From Bacillus sp. ISL-55 (GTDB taxonomy: Bacteria; Bacillota; Bacilli; Bacillales; Cytobacillaceae): a DNA stretch of 40,726 nt. This document shows positions 7,333 through 14,115 of the stretch, in pieces. Position 1 is the first letter of the stretch; the number at the start of each line of letters is the position of its first letter. The stretch covers positions 1-40,726 of the forward strand of contig NZ_JAGGQU010000023.1 of the NCBI RefSeq assembly GCF_018613155.1, read 5' to 3'. Position numbers and translations under genes: made by a program. Below the pieces are notes generated by a model. It did not search any database. It was not told where the DNA came from and saw only the letters and a list, made by a program, of their open reading frames with translations.

Positions 7333-7441
7333 TATGGATACCTCCAGTTGGTTATTTCACACTATAGTATAGGTGTTAACCTGGTAAAATACACGAAATT
7401 CGACTCGGGAGTGCAAGCTCACCAATGCAGATAGTGCTTAT

Positions 7442-7894
7442 CTATTCAATTTCATAAACCAGCCAGTCTGACTGCCTTCCCCCCATCTTATTGTAAAGAC
7501 CTTGAGCAACATAGTTATCCTTTGCAGTTTCCCATGTCATATAAGCGAAGTTATTTTCCCTGATATGTGATAGGCATTTTGCAAAAAGCTGCTCGCCTGC
7601 CTTTTGGCCTCTTGCATTGGCTGAAACGAATAAGTCATTCAAAATAGCCGCCCGTTTTACCTGGAGAGTACTGAAAGTAAAGTACAGGGTTGCGAATCCC
7701 ACAATTTCTCCTTGGTTTTCAGCCACGAACTGCAAACCCGAGTCTGGATGATCCTGTAAGTGCTTAATCAAATTTTTCAATTCTTCTTTATTTGGTTCTG
7801 GCTTCTTATAAAAATCAACAATGTATTGGTTCATTAAATGGTATAACTTTGGAATGTCTCGTTCTTCTGCAGGTCGTATAATCAGCTCTTCCAT
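7442..7894 (-). CDS. GNAT family N-acetyltransferase
   Basis: The 150-residue protein has the GNAT motif A, LNDLFVSANARGQKAGEQLF (about residues 85-104; R-G-Q-K-A-G), and a closing motif B around ETAKDNYVAQGLYNKMGG. The substrate is unknown. It overlaps the upstream P-loop gene by 13 bases and has GGAGG inside that gene's end, so the two are co-translated from one transcript. Confidence 0.85.
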   Translation of the reverse strand: MEELIIRPAEERDIPKLYHLMNQYIVDFYKKPEPNKEELKNLIKHLQDHPDSGLQFVAENQGEIVGFATLYFTFSTLQVKRAAILNDLFVSANARGQKAGEQLFAKCLSHIRENNFAYMTWETAKDNYVAQGLYNKMGGRQSDWLVYEIE

Positions 7895-8418
7895 GCCATC
7901 GCCTCCGGGAATATATGTTTCTCAAGCTCTATATCCTCTTTTATCATGCACAGTTTATTCTGATGGACGCCAAGAATAGTCAGGATTTCCTGTCTGCTTT
8001 TCTCCTCAAAATACCTGTTCCAAACAAACATCTTCCTGAATATTTTTAGAGTTGGAGCGTAATTTGCCTTTTCAACTCCAATTTTTTGCAGGATGAATCT
8101 TTTGATGATCCTGTATTTTCTTTTTCGATAGGAAGGGTCCAAGAAAATGATTATATCTGCCTTTTCGAAGCTCTCCGCAACCCACTGATAATGGACACCT
8201 TCGATTATCCACGAATCGGTATTAACGATTGACTTCAAATATTCATCTCGGTCCTTATCACTCCGCCTAATATCCCCCATATCGGTTCTTTTCCAGACAA
8301 CATTGTCAAGCTCATGGTGCGGCAAGTTGAATCTGGCTGACAGACTTCTGGCCAGGGTCGTCTTCCCGCTTCCGACAGAACCAATGATATGGATTTTGTT
8401 AGGTTTAATTTTTATCAT
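7882..8418 (-). CDS. P-loop NTPase, adenylate-kinase/topology-modulation-like
   Basis: The 178-residue protein has Walker A GSVGSGKTT near residues 14-22. This is followed by HHELDNVVWKR, SWIIEGVHYQW and ADIIIFLDPSY, the order of motifs seen in small shikimate/adenylate-kinase-like proteins annotated as topology modulation (FlaR-like) proteins. It probably phosphorylates a small molecule, with unknown acceptor. It is the first gene of a two-gene unit with the acetyltransferase, an arrangement reminiscent of kinase/acetyltransferase modifying pairs. The ribosome binding site is weak (AGTGATGATG). Confidence 0.75.
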   Translation of the reverse strand: MIKIKPNKIHIIGSVGSGKTTLARSLSARFNLPHHELDNVVWKRTDMGDIRRSDKDRDEYLKSIVNTDSWIIEGVHYQWVAESFEKADIIIFLDPSYRKRKYRIIKRFILQKIGVEKANYAPTLKIFRKMFVWNRYFEEKSRQEILTILGVHQNKLCMIKEDIELEKHIFPEAMAWKS

Positions 8419-8494
8419 AAAACATCATCACTTTTTCTATATTTAAACTTCAAATTCTCTTCCTTTTTGGTATTTCCTCTTTTTTTCGCAAAAT

Positions 8495-8520
8495 AAAAAA
8501 GCTGCCTGGGCAGCTTTTTC
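8495..8520 (-). terminator. Intrinsic terminator of rsbRD
   Basis: AAAAAAGCTGCC and GGCAGCTTTTTT-like arms form a compact stem with a 2-base loop directly after the rsbRD stop codon. A/T runs on both sides make it potentially bidirectional. Confidence 0.85.
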
Positions 8521-8524
8521 GAAT

Positions 8525-9373
8525 TTATGCATTCTGCAGAGTCTGGATCTCTTTGAATGCCTGATGAAGATTCGATTTTACCATTATACCTTCGAGGTTG
8601 AGTCCAAGCGTCACCATTGTATGGGCGACCTCTGGACGGATGCCGGTCATGATGGTCTTTACCCCAACTAGTGATAGGGCGCTGATTACCTTGAACAGCT
8701 GGTCGGCAACCATCGTATCTACGATCATGACTCCGGATACATCAAAGATAAGATGAGTAAGCTTGAGTTTTACAGCCTGGTCCAGTGTTTCTTCCATCAA
8801 CAGCTGAGCCCTTTCAGTATCGACGTTCCCAACAAGAGGCAATACTCCGACTCCAGGCATTAACGGAACGACTGGTACTGACAGTTCCAACAATGCAGTT
8901 TTTGCGTTTTCAAGGCTCTTTTGGTGCGCGTCGACAAACGTAAGGCTGAAGCTGTAGATAGCATGGTCCATCAATGGATCGATAATATCCAAAACACCAA
9001 AGATAGCAGAAGCAGGCAAATCCTTTGCTTCTTCTTTGATTGCCTTCCATATATGCTCACGGTAATAGCTTGTATCTTTAAGCGCTTCATCAAGAGAAGC
9101 GCCCAGCTTATAGATATACTCGCCAGTTTCTTTACCCCAGTTAGTTATCTTAGCAAATACCTTTTCTTGTTCTTCATGCTCAATCAATGCTTGACCGAAT
9201 ATTTCAATGAAGCCCGCCCTGATTTCGAGGATTTGCTGTTCAATTTTGCCAAGATCATACTTCTGGGCTTCTGTTAAAACTGAATCAGCATACCTGTCTT
9301 CGTGGACAGCTTTGGCGATTTCGTGCTTCCTGCTGACAATTGCTTCTCCTAAAGCTTGCAGTTCTGTGGTCAT
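8525..9373 (-). CDS. rsbRD: RsbR-type stressosome protein (STAS domain), RsbRD-like
   Basis: The 282-residue protein has an N-terminal helical non-haem globin-like sensor half (residues 1-150) and a C-terminal STAS domain (about 160-280). The STAS domain carries the RsbR signatures FDVSGVMIVDTMVADQLF and MTGIRPEVAHTMV, containing the two regions phosphorylated by RsbT in RsbR paralogues. Such proteins assemble with RsbS and RsbT into the 1.8-MDa stressosome that triggers sigma-B. Length and motifs fit RsbRD (YqhA). The gene is monocistronic with GGAGG before the start and a tight terminator. It implies a sigma-B stress pathway elsewhere in the genome. Confidence 0.85.
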   Translation of the reverse strand: MTTELQALGEAIVSRKHEIAKAVHEDRYADSVLTEAQKYDLGKIEQQILEIRAGFIEIFGQALIEHEEQEKVFAKITNWGKETGEYIYKLGASLDEALKDTSYYREHIWKAIKEEAKDLPASAIFGVLDIIDPLMDHAIYSFSLTFVDAHQKSLENAKTALLELSVPVVPLMPGVGVLPLVGNVDTERAQLLMEETLDQAVKLKLTHLIFDVSGVMIVDTMVADQLFKVISALSLVGVKTIMTGIRPEVAHTMVTLGLNLEGIMVKSNLHQAFKEIQTLQNA

Positions 9374-9584
9374 GTAGATTCCTCCATGTGTTCAATGACA
9401 ATTATATATATATATTTCTACGGATTATATTTCAAAATACACTGTTATAATCCATCATAACGCAGGTTTGGAATGCAGTACAAGTTTTTGCACTTTTGGA
9501 CGTTTACCAAATCTGATTTCCGGGACGAGTAAATCAAATTCTTTTCGCCACATCCAGCTTTCAATCGGGAAAATATGAACAAAC

Positions 9585-9634
9585 AAGGACTGCAGCCATT
9601 CAAATTAGTTAATTGATGGCAGCAGTCCTTTTTT
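9585..9634. terminator. Terminator overlapping the kinase stop codon
   Basis: AAGGACTGC pairs with GCAGTCCTT, extended by GCCAT/ATGGC after an A-A mismatch. The loop contains the TAA of the kinase gene. Minus-strand transcription ends into a short T stretch. The 230 bases up to rsbRD hold no recognisable gene. Confidence 0.65.
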
Positions 9635-10219
9635 ATAAAAGTATGCAATTAAATTCATCGCAGGCTCTGGCATTTTTTTCGGAAAGCGTTCATGTCGGTA
9701 ATATTTATAAAAAGCGCTTTTTAGGTCCTCCCACTGAGAACATTGCTTCGTCTGCCGGAATCGAGCCACATCAATAAGCTTGACCTCATCATCAGGAGTG
9801 ATGATGATATTCCGCAGATGGATATCGGACGGGTTCAAGCCTTTTTCTCTTGCAAGCTTAAGAGCATGATCGACATCCTCAATATGGTCGGCGGCAATCG
9901 GCATGCCATTTACCAGACATTGATAAAGCGTCATGCCCCGAACATAATCCATGACCAGATAATTGCTTCCCGACTCATGAAGAGAAGGGAAGAATGGATT
10001 TCCAGCAAGTTCCTTATAAATCCCCGCCTCTTCAACTGCCACCTTTTCAAATTGCGGGAAGAAAACCTTTAAAACAAGATTTGTACCGCCAATTCGGAAT
10101 GCGAACGCACTTCTTCCCTCTCCAACCAGCTTTAGTGATGTATCTTTATGAATCACAGCTGCTTTTAATCCCCGGGTTGAATAAATTACACTATCTGCCA
10201 GATGTTTATATCGATTCAT
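9605..10219 (-). CDS. RIO-like small serine/threonine protein kinase (YrzF-type)
   Basis: The product is about 204 residues from ATG 10219. This start is chosen because GAGAGGAG precedes it, whereas the GTG 66 bases upstream has no such site. Kinase motifs in order: glycine loop GEGRSAFAF, ATP-lysine in LVLKVFF, hinge YLVMDYVRG, catalytic loop NPSDIHLRNIII (Asp and Asn present), and metal Asp in VKLIDVARF. The C-lobe is very short, as in RIO and lipopolysaccharide-kinase-like proteins. It lies 69 bases downstream of a Spo0M-like gene, and no terminator separates them, so both may be read from the manganese riboswitch promoter at 11.07 kb. The target is unknown. Confidence 0.75.
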   Translation of the reverse strand: MNRYKHLADSVIYSTRGLKAAVIHKDTSLKLVGEGRSAFAFRIGGTNLVLKVFFPQFEKVAVEEAGIYKELAGNPFFPSLHESGSNYLVMDYVRGMTLYQCLVNGMPIAADHIEDVDHALKLAREKGLNPSDIHLRNIIITPDDEVKLIDVARFRQTKQCSQWEDLKSAFYKYYRHERFPKKMPEPAMNLIAYFYKKGLLPSIN

Positions 10220-10288
10220 TCTTCCGCTCCTCTCACCGTGGTCCCGAAAGGCGGAGTCTGGTTTATCCATAATCACAGATTCCACAGT

Positions 10289-10681
10289 TCAGCGCTTCAC
10301 CACCTTGATCATGTCTTCGTCCCAGCTTTCAACTCCCTGTTTAAAGACCAGCCTTGTTTTAAAATGATAAGAGATATCCTTGCTTGAAGGAGGGACATCC
10401 AGCGGCAGCAGGAAACTGAACGGCACCATATCATCTCCATCTGGCTGAATTCTCAACTGTACATCGAATGATACAGTATCCAGTACGTTTTCTGCTTCAG
10501 TCTTTAAATTTACCATGACAAGGGCACACTCAATGAGCTGGAGGTCCTGGTCAACCGTCCCGCCCTTGATCAGAAATTTCCCATTCACCGAGTCACCAGG
10601 GGTTAAAACATCCTTCTCCAATATCAGGTCGATCTGAGCAGATCCTACCCCCAGCAAAGACATATACTTTCTTAGTAACAT
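10289..10681 (-). CDS. Short Spo0M-like arrestin-fold protein
   Basis: The 130-residue protein begins MLLRKYMSLLGVGSAQIDLI and continues with LEKDVLTPGDSVNGKFLIKG, which is characteristic of the N-terminal arrestin-like beta-sandwich of Spo0M (SpoOM) proteins. B. subtilis Spo0M is about twice as long, with a second sandwich domain missing here. The closing residues (WDEDMIKVVKR) end cleanly at a stop, so this looks like a stable short version and not a broken gene. GGAGG precedes the start by six bases. It sits between an FbpB-like small ORF and a kinase gene. Spo0M family members influence sporulation and cell shape; the role here is unknown. Confidence 0.7.
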   Translation of the reverse strand: MLLRKYMSLLGVGSAQIDLILEKDVLTPGDSVNGKFLIKGGTVDQDLQLIECALVMVNLKTEAENVLDTVSFDVQLRIQPDGDDMVPFSFLLPLDVPPSSKDISYHFKTRLVFKQGVESWDEDMIKVVKR

Positions 10682-10728
10682 CCTGTTCCTCCGTCTATTT
10701 AATTTTTTGGATTGGTGTATTTGTCATC

Positions 10729-10827
10729 AAGCCGCTTCTCGATGATTTCGATCCGCTTTTGGTCTGCTAACAATTCTTCTTTGTTCTTTTTAACAAGTTC
10801 ATTAAAACTAATCTGTAATCTCTTCAT
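10729..10827 (-). CDS. FbpB family small basic protein, apparently frameshifted near its end
   Basis: ATG 10827 opens MKRLQISFNELVKKNKEELL, the signature of the Fur-regulated small basic protein FbpB family. In frame it ends after 32 codons (..IEIIEAA, TGA 10731-10729). The expected family ending is present one frame over as KRLDDKYTNPKN, with a stop at 10703-10701. A two-base loss therefore probably truncated the last dozen residues. B. subtilis FbpB acts with the sRNA FsrA in iron sparing. This copy lies directly behind a manganese riboswitch and its tandem terminators, an unusual setting. No convincing Fur box was found. Confidence 0.55.
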
Positions 10828-10888
10828 AACTTTCCCACTCCAATACTTAAATTTATGTTCATTGATAAGAAAATGTCTTTATGTCTCA

Positions 10889-10920
10889 TAAAAAAACCTT
10901 CACCCGCTCAGGTGAAGGTC
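10889..10920 (-). terminator. Second (distal) terminator of the manganese riboswitch
   Basis: ACCTTCACC and GGTGAAGGT form a perfect 9-bp stem with a 6-base loop followed by TTTTTT on the minus strand. Its 5' arm is also perfectly complementary to the 3' arm of the upstream terminator. Confidence 0.85.
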
Positions 10921-10922
10921 TT

Positions 10923-10961
10923 AAAAACAAATAAAGACCTTCACCAAATATGGCAAAGGTC
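10923..10961 (-). terminator. First (proximal) terminator of the manganese riboswitch
   Basis: GACCTTTGCC pairs with GGTGAAGGTC (two internal mismatches) and runs into TTTATTTGTTTTT. Its 5' arm includes CCTTT, the 3' strand of aptamer helix P1, so ligand-bound aptamer and terminator are mutually exclusive. Confidence 0.8.
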
Positions 10962-11042
10962 TTGCTAACAACTAACGTTGCCAACAAAGCCGGGAGTGAA
11001 CTCCGTAATGACGACTCTGTTGTGAAAGCTACTCCCCTTTAG
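10952..11042 (-). ncRNA. yybP-ykoY (manganese) riboswitch aptamer
   Basis: The minus-strand RNA begins AAAGGGGAGTAGC and ends GCAAGACCTTTGCC, with GTCATTACGGA and GGCAACGTT in between. These are hallmark conserved stretches of the yybP-ykoY aptamer family, which binds Mn2+. P1 forms between AAAGG (11040-11036) and CCTTT (10959-10955). In known members Mn2+ stabilises P1 and prevents termination, switching on Mn exporters (MntP, YkoY/TerC, P-type ATPases). No such exporter lies downstream here. Confidence 0.85.
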
Positions 11043-11068
11043 GAGAAACTATTCGAATGTATACAGTT

Positions 11069-11097
11069 ATGATACATGACAATGTGTATTCCGTCAA
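11069..11097 (-). promoter_or_regulatory. Strong sigma-A promoter of the manganese riboswitch transcript
   Basis: On the minus strand TTGACG (11097-11092), a 17-bp spacer and TATCAT (11074-11069) give a near-consensus promoter. Its predicted start lies about 20-25 bases before the aptamer. No coding sequence overlaps it. Confidence 0.75.
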
Positions 11098-11128
11098 TTA
11101 ATTGGAACTTAGCTGGAAGGTCCAGCCT

Positions 11129-11980
11129 TTATTCAGCTGCCTTGCCGAACTTCCCTTCCTGATAATCGCGATAAGCCTGGCGAATCTCTTCCATCGAATT
11201 CATCACGAACGGTCCATAGGCGACCACTTCCTCTTTAATTGACTTTCCGGAATATACCAATACTCGTGAGCGTTTGTTTGCTTTCAGCTTTAGTTCGCTT
11301 GTACCTTCGCCTCCGTCATTAAAAGTCAAAGTCGCTGCGGAAGATTTTTTGAGGTTTGTCTGGCTAGAGCCGGCATCAATTTCACCGGAAAGGATATATA
11401 AGAATGCGTTATGTGATTCAGGCAATTCATATATGAAGTTTGTTCCCTCTGCTAGCTGGATTTCTGATAAGGTAAAAGGCACTAATGGTTGTAGAGGCCC
11501 TTTCACTCCAGCAGTTTCACCTGAATACACCTTTAAAGTACCGCCATCAAACTGAACAACAGGTGCACTTTCTGAATACACGTTTTGATAAGAAGTGGTC
11601 GTGCCTTTCAACTCCTTAGGCAAGTTCAGCCAGAGCTGCAGTGTATGTGCTATATCATTGTCCACTGCCTCTTCAGCATGCCGCGCTCCGCTGCCAGCGT
11701 TCATGTACTGGATATCACCAGATTCCAGGATACTGTGACCACCATGGTTGTCAATGTGCTCCAGCCTGCCATCAATGATATATGTGATGGTCTGGAAACC
11801 GCGATGCGGGTGATCGGAAAACGTCCCGCGCTTAAACCAGTCCTCCGCCATTAAAATGAACGGATCCAACTCCCTCCAGTTTTGCGGATTAAGTACAAGT
11901 CCCGCCTGGACGTGCGGCAGCCCTCTTTCCTCATATTGAACGGTCCAATGGTTCTTGATATCTCTATTAAACATTTGCAT
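11129..11980 (-). CDS. Pirin family protein (bicupin)
   Basis: The 283-residue protein has the pirin N-terminal cupin with metal ligands in FSDHPHRGFQTITYIIDG (two His) and RLEHIDNHGGH (His and Glu), then a second, degenerate cupin and a C-terminal AYGPFVMNSMEEIRQAY segment typical of pirins. Bacterial members show quercetin dioxygenase activity or modulate metabolic enzymes; the substrate here is unknown. Start ATG has AAAGGGGTT upstream. After the stop a GCTGGA/TCCAGC hairpin (11110-11125) lacks a T tract, so termination is unclear. The next minus-strand unit starts at its own promoter within 60 bases. Confidence 0.88.
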   Translation of the reverse strand: MQMFNRDIKNHWTVQYEERGLPHVQAGLVLNPQNWRELDPFILMAEDWFKRGTFSDHPHRGFQTITYIIDGRLEHIDNHGGHSILESGDIQYMNAGSGARHAEEAVDNDIAHTLQLWLNLPKELKGTTTSYQNVYSESAPVVQFDGGTLKVYSGETAGVKGPLQPLVPFTLSEIQLAEGTNFIYELPESHNAFLYILSGEIDAGSSQTNLKKSSAATLTFNDGGEGTSELKLKANKRSRVLVYSGKSIKEEVVAYGPFVMNSMEEIRQAYRDYQEGKFGKAAE

Positions 11981-12147
11981 AACCCCTTTATCTAAAGTAG
12001 CCTAAGTTCTTATCACAAATTATAACAATCATGTGATTTATTTTAAAATAAAGATACTTTAAACTGAGAGATATAGATGTGGAGGATTTGATTTACTCTT
12101 TTCCATTTTAGGCGAATGACCGATATCTCAGAGGCAGGCGAAATTAT

Positions 12148-12900
12148 ATGAACGATTTCAATTGGGTAGGAAACGAGGAAAGTTTTGTGGATCAGCCAAG
12201 TATAGTTCAACTCGGTAGTATTGTCATTGGCCGGTATGGAGGGAATTCCAGTGCAGGTCAATACAAGAATGAGGATGGCTGCTTCATTTTGACAGATCCT
12301 GAACAGGCTTGGGAGTTTGTGATTCTTTTAGATGCCCACACTAGTGCCGAAAGTGCTGAACTGATTGTTGAAGCCTTCAGGCAACAAAAGGATAAAATAC
12401 GAGATTTCCTCTCCCTATCTATAAATCAAGCTTTTCGAAGTTTGGAACGTTTTACCCTTAACCTTTTCCAAAGTAAGGAGTTTTTAGAGGCTTGCCAGAG
12501 AATTAAAGGAGAAACTGCCTGCTTGATCGTCGCCAGAAAAGGCAAGTACTGCTGGTGGTTTTCTGTTGGCGACTGTCTATTCTACTTACACCATCCCGAA
12601 CTTGCCTCACTTGGACAATATCAAGTGAACCAGCGCCATTTTTATGAATGGATTGGTCAAGCAAACACCTTTAGTCAAGCTGTTCCTTGCTTCAGCAGCG
12701 GAACAAAGGAATTACGAAAAGGCGTGAATCATCTCGTTATGACAACGGATGGCTTGGTTGAGTGCCCAGGGGAGCCCTACATAGACCCAAAAGCCATTTT
12801 TAATGAATTCTCTCATTCGTCCAACCAAGATGGAGTACTAAAACTGCTAAAAAGAATTCAAGATAACAATGTACGTGATAGCACAACCATCGTATCCTGA
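12148..12900 (+). CDS. PP2C-family protein phosphatase, divergent
   Basis: The 250-residue protein follows the PP2C motif order: NEDGCFI (metal region, about residues 41-47), VILLDAHTSAES in place of the usual DGHG motif (about 58-69), ETACLIVARKGKYCWWFSVG followed by DCLFYL (about 121-146), MTTDGLVE (about 199-206) and a terminal RDSTTIV instead of DNxT. Key acidic residues (Asp43, Asp61, Asp in TTDG) are kept, so metal-dependent phosphatase activity is possible. It is cytosolic with no membrane segment. It stands alone, 2 kb from a small kinase gene on the other strand. Partner proteins are unknown. Confidence 0.7.
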   Translation: MNDFNWVGNEESFVDQPSIVQLGSIVIGRYGGNSSAGQYKNEDGCFILTDPEQAWEFVILLDAHTSAESAELIVEAFRQQKDKIRDFLSLSINQAFRSLERFTLNLFQSKEFLEACQRIKGETACLIVARKGKYCWWFSVGDCLFYLHHPELASLGQYQVNQRHFYEWIGQANTFSQAVPCFSSGTKELRKGVNHLVMTTDGLVECPGEPYIDPKAIFNEFSHSSNQDGVLKLLKRIQDNNVRDSTTIVS

Positions 12901-12953
12901 ATGGTGGTCAGCGACGAAGAAGCGACAGTACCAAGTGACTAAGAGCTGGAATG

Positions 12954-12990
12954 ACGCCCAGATGAATCTATTTGGGCGTATTTTGTTTTT
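12954..12990 (+). terminator. Intrinsic terminator of the PP2C gene
   Basis: ACGCCCA and TGGGCGT form a 7-bp stem with a 12-base loop, followed by ATTTTGTTTTTT. Confidence 0.75.
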
Positions 12991-13051
12991 TAAGTTTTCG
13001 CTACCCGAAATTAATAGCGTTCCTTCAACTATTATTCTAATAAAATTATAT

Positions 13052-13080
13052 TGTGAGGAGTTCTTTTATCCTATATAATA
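13052..13080 (+). promoter_or_regulatory. Sigma-A promoter of queT
   Basis: TTGTGA (13052-13057) and a consensus TATAAT (13075-13080) are separated by 17 bp, immediately upstream of the preQ1 riboswitch. Confidence 0.75.
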
Positions 13081-13099
13081 TAAAACTGGCTTTTAAATA

Positions 13100-13137
13100 A
13101 CGTGGTTCGTAACCATCCCACGTAAAAAAACTAGGAG
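13100..13137 (+). ncRNA. preQ1-I riboswitch
   Basis: ACGTGG and CCACGT form the P1 stem around GTTCGTAACCATC, followed by the A-rich tail TAAAAAAACTA that runs into GGAG, the ribosome binding site of queT. This matches the small preQ1 class I aptamer, an H-type pseudoknot. The A-rich tail pairing in the bound state would hide the ribosome binding site, so preQ1 should repress translation. Confidence 0.9.
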
Positions 13138-13146
13138 AGATCAAAA

Positions 13147-13632
13147 ATGAATACGAGAACGATTGTCCGGAACGGGATCCTGGCTGCTTTATATATAGCC
13201 GTTTCTGCCGTCATCCAGCCATTTGGCTTCACAAATGTGCAATTCCGCATATCGGAAATGTTCAACCACTTAATTGTTTTCAATAAGAAATATTTCTTTG
13301 GAATCGTATTGGGTGTATTTTTAACAAATCTGCTCTTTTCGCCAATGGTCGCATACGACCTTGTCTTTGGAGTCGGCCAGTCTGTCATTTCCTTGCTGAT
13401 CACGATTTTCACAGCAAAATATATTCAAAGCATTATCGGCCGCATGATTGTGAATACAGTGGTCTTCACCTTCACGATGTTCCTGATTGCGATTGAACTG
13501 AACCTGGCATTCCAATTTCCATTCTGGTTCACATGGCTGACAACGGCTGCAGGTGAATTCACGGTAATGGCTATAGGTATCCCTGTTATGCTAGCGATTC
13601 ACAAGCGCGTAAACCTTGAAAAATTGGTGTAG
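13147..13632 (+). CDS. queT: Queuosine precursor ECF transporter substrate-binding subunit QueT
   Basis: The 161-residue, highly hydrophobic protein has five or six membrane helices and the QueT signature NGILAALYIAVSAVIQPFGF with QFRISEMFNHLIVF. QueT is the S-component of an energy-coupling factor importer for queuine/preQ1-type 7-deazaguanines; the shared ATPase module is encoded elsewhere. The preQ1 riboswitch overlapping its ribosome binding site independently supports this substrate. It is monocistronic, ended by a hairpin at 13645. Confidence 0.92.
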   Translation: MNTRTIVRNGILAALYIAVSAVIQPFGFTNVQFRISEMFNHLIVFNKKYFFGIVLGVFLTNLLFSPMVAYDLVFGVGQSVISLLITIFTAKYIQSIIGRMIVNTVVFTFTMFLIAIELNLAFQFPFWFTWLTTAAGEFTVMAIGIPVMLAIHKRVNLEKLV

Positions 13633-13644
13633 ATAGATGAAAAC

Positions 13645-13670
13645 GCATGGAGTAATCCATGCCTTTTTTT
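13645..13670. terminator. Bidirectional terminator between queT and the NUDIX gene
   Basis: GCATGGA and TCCATGC form a 7-bp stem with a 4-base loop followed by seven T on the plus strand. On the minus strand the stem is followed by GTTTTC. Confidence 0.85.
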
Positions 13671-13675
13671 ACACC

Positions 13676-14086
13676 TTAAACCTGAAGGCTGCCTGTAAAC
13701 TTCAACAGAAACTCCCTATCTTCTTTGAAACCAAAATCAGATTCGTCCATCTCACTCACCTTTTTCCAGGCAATTTCATGGATCAGCCCGTCAGGATCCT
13801 GAATCCGCAGGTCTCCTCCTATTATTTTTATCTCGAAGTACTGAACCTTGACTTCCACTCCAAAAAAGACACCAGTTTTCACAAAAAGCTGACGGACGAT
13901 TTCCACTTCATATCCGGTCTCCTCCCACACTTCCCTGATGCAGCACTGCTCATAAGTCTCTCCGTTTTCCTTACCGCCTGCAGGCACGGCCCATAGTTTT
14001 TCTTCGTCCTCTTTCCCCTGGCGCACCATGAGGACCTCTCCCAGTTCATTTAAACAAACTCCAGCAGACCCCTTCCAAATTTCCAT
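13676..14086 (-). CDS. NUDIX hydrolase
   Basis: The 136-residue protein has a complete NUDIX box, GGKENGETYEQCCIREVWEE followed by TG (G-x5-E-x7-REVxEExG, about residues 37-58). It hydrolyses a nucleoside diphosphate linked to another moiety with Mg2+; the substrate is not deducible. It is 29 bases downstream of the GGDEF gene on the same strand, so co-transcription is likely, but no functional tie is evident. Confidence 0.9.
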   Translation of the reverse strand: MEIWKGSAGVCLNELGEVLMVRQGKEDEEKLWAVPAGGKENGETYEQCCIREVWEETGYEVEIVRQLFVKTGVFFGVEVKVQYFEIKIIGGDLRIQDPDGLIHEIAWKKVSEMDESDFGFKEDREFLLKFTGSLQV

Positions 14087-14115
14087 TCTCTTGTCCCCTT
14101 TAAGATAGCCGTGAT

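Noticed and set aside
10850-10880. Fur box before the FbpB-like ORF
   Set aside because: Only TGATAAG-like half matches occur, with no complete inverted repeat.
13637-13996. Plus-strand ORF over the NUDIX gene
   Set aside because: It is antisense to the clear NUDIX box and starts inside the queT terminator region.
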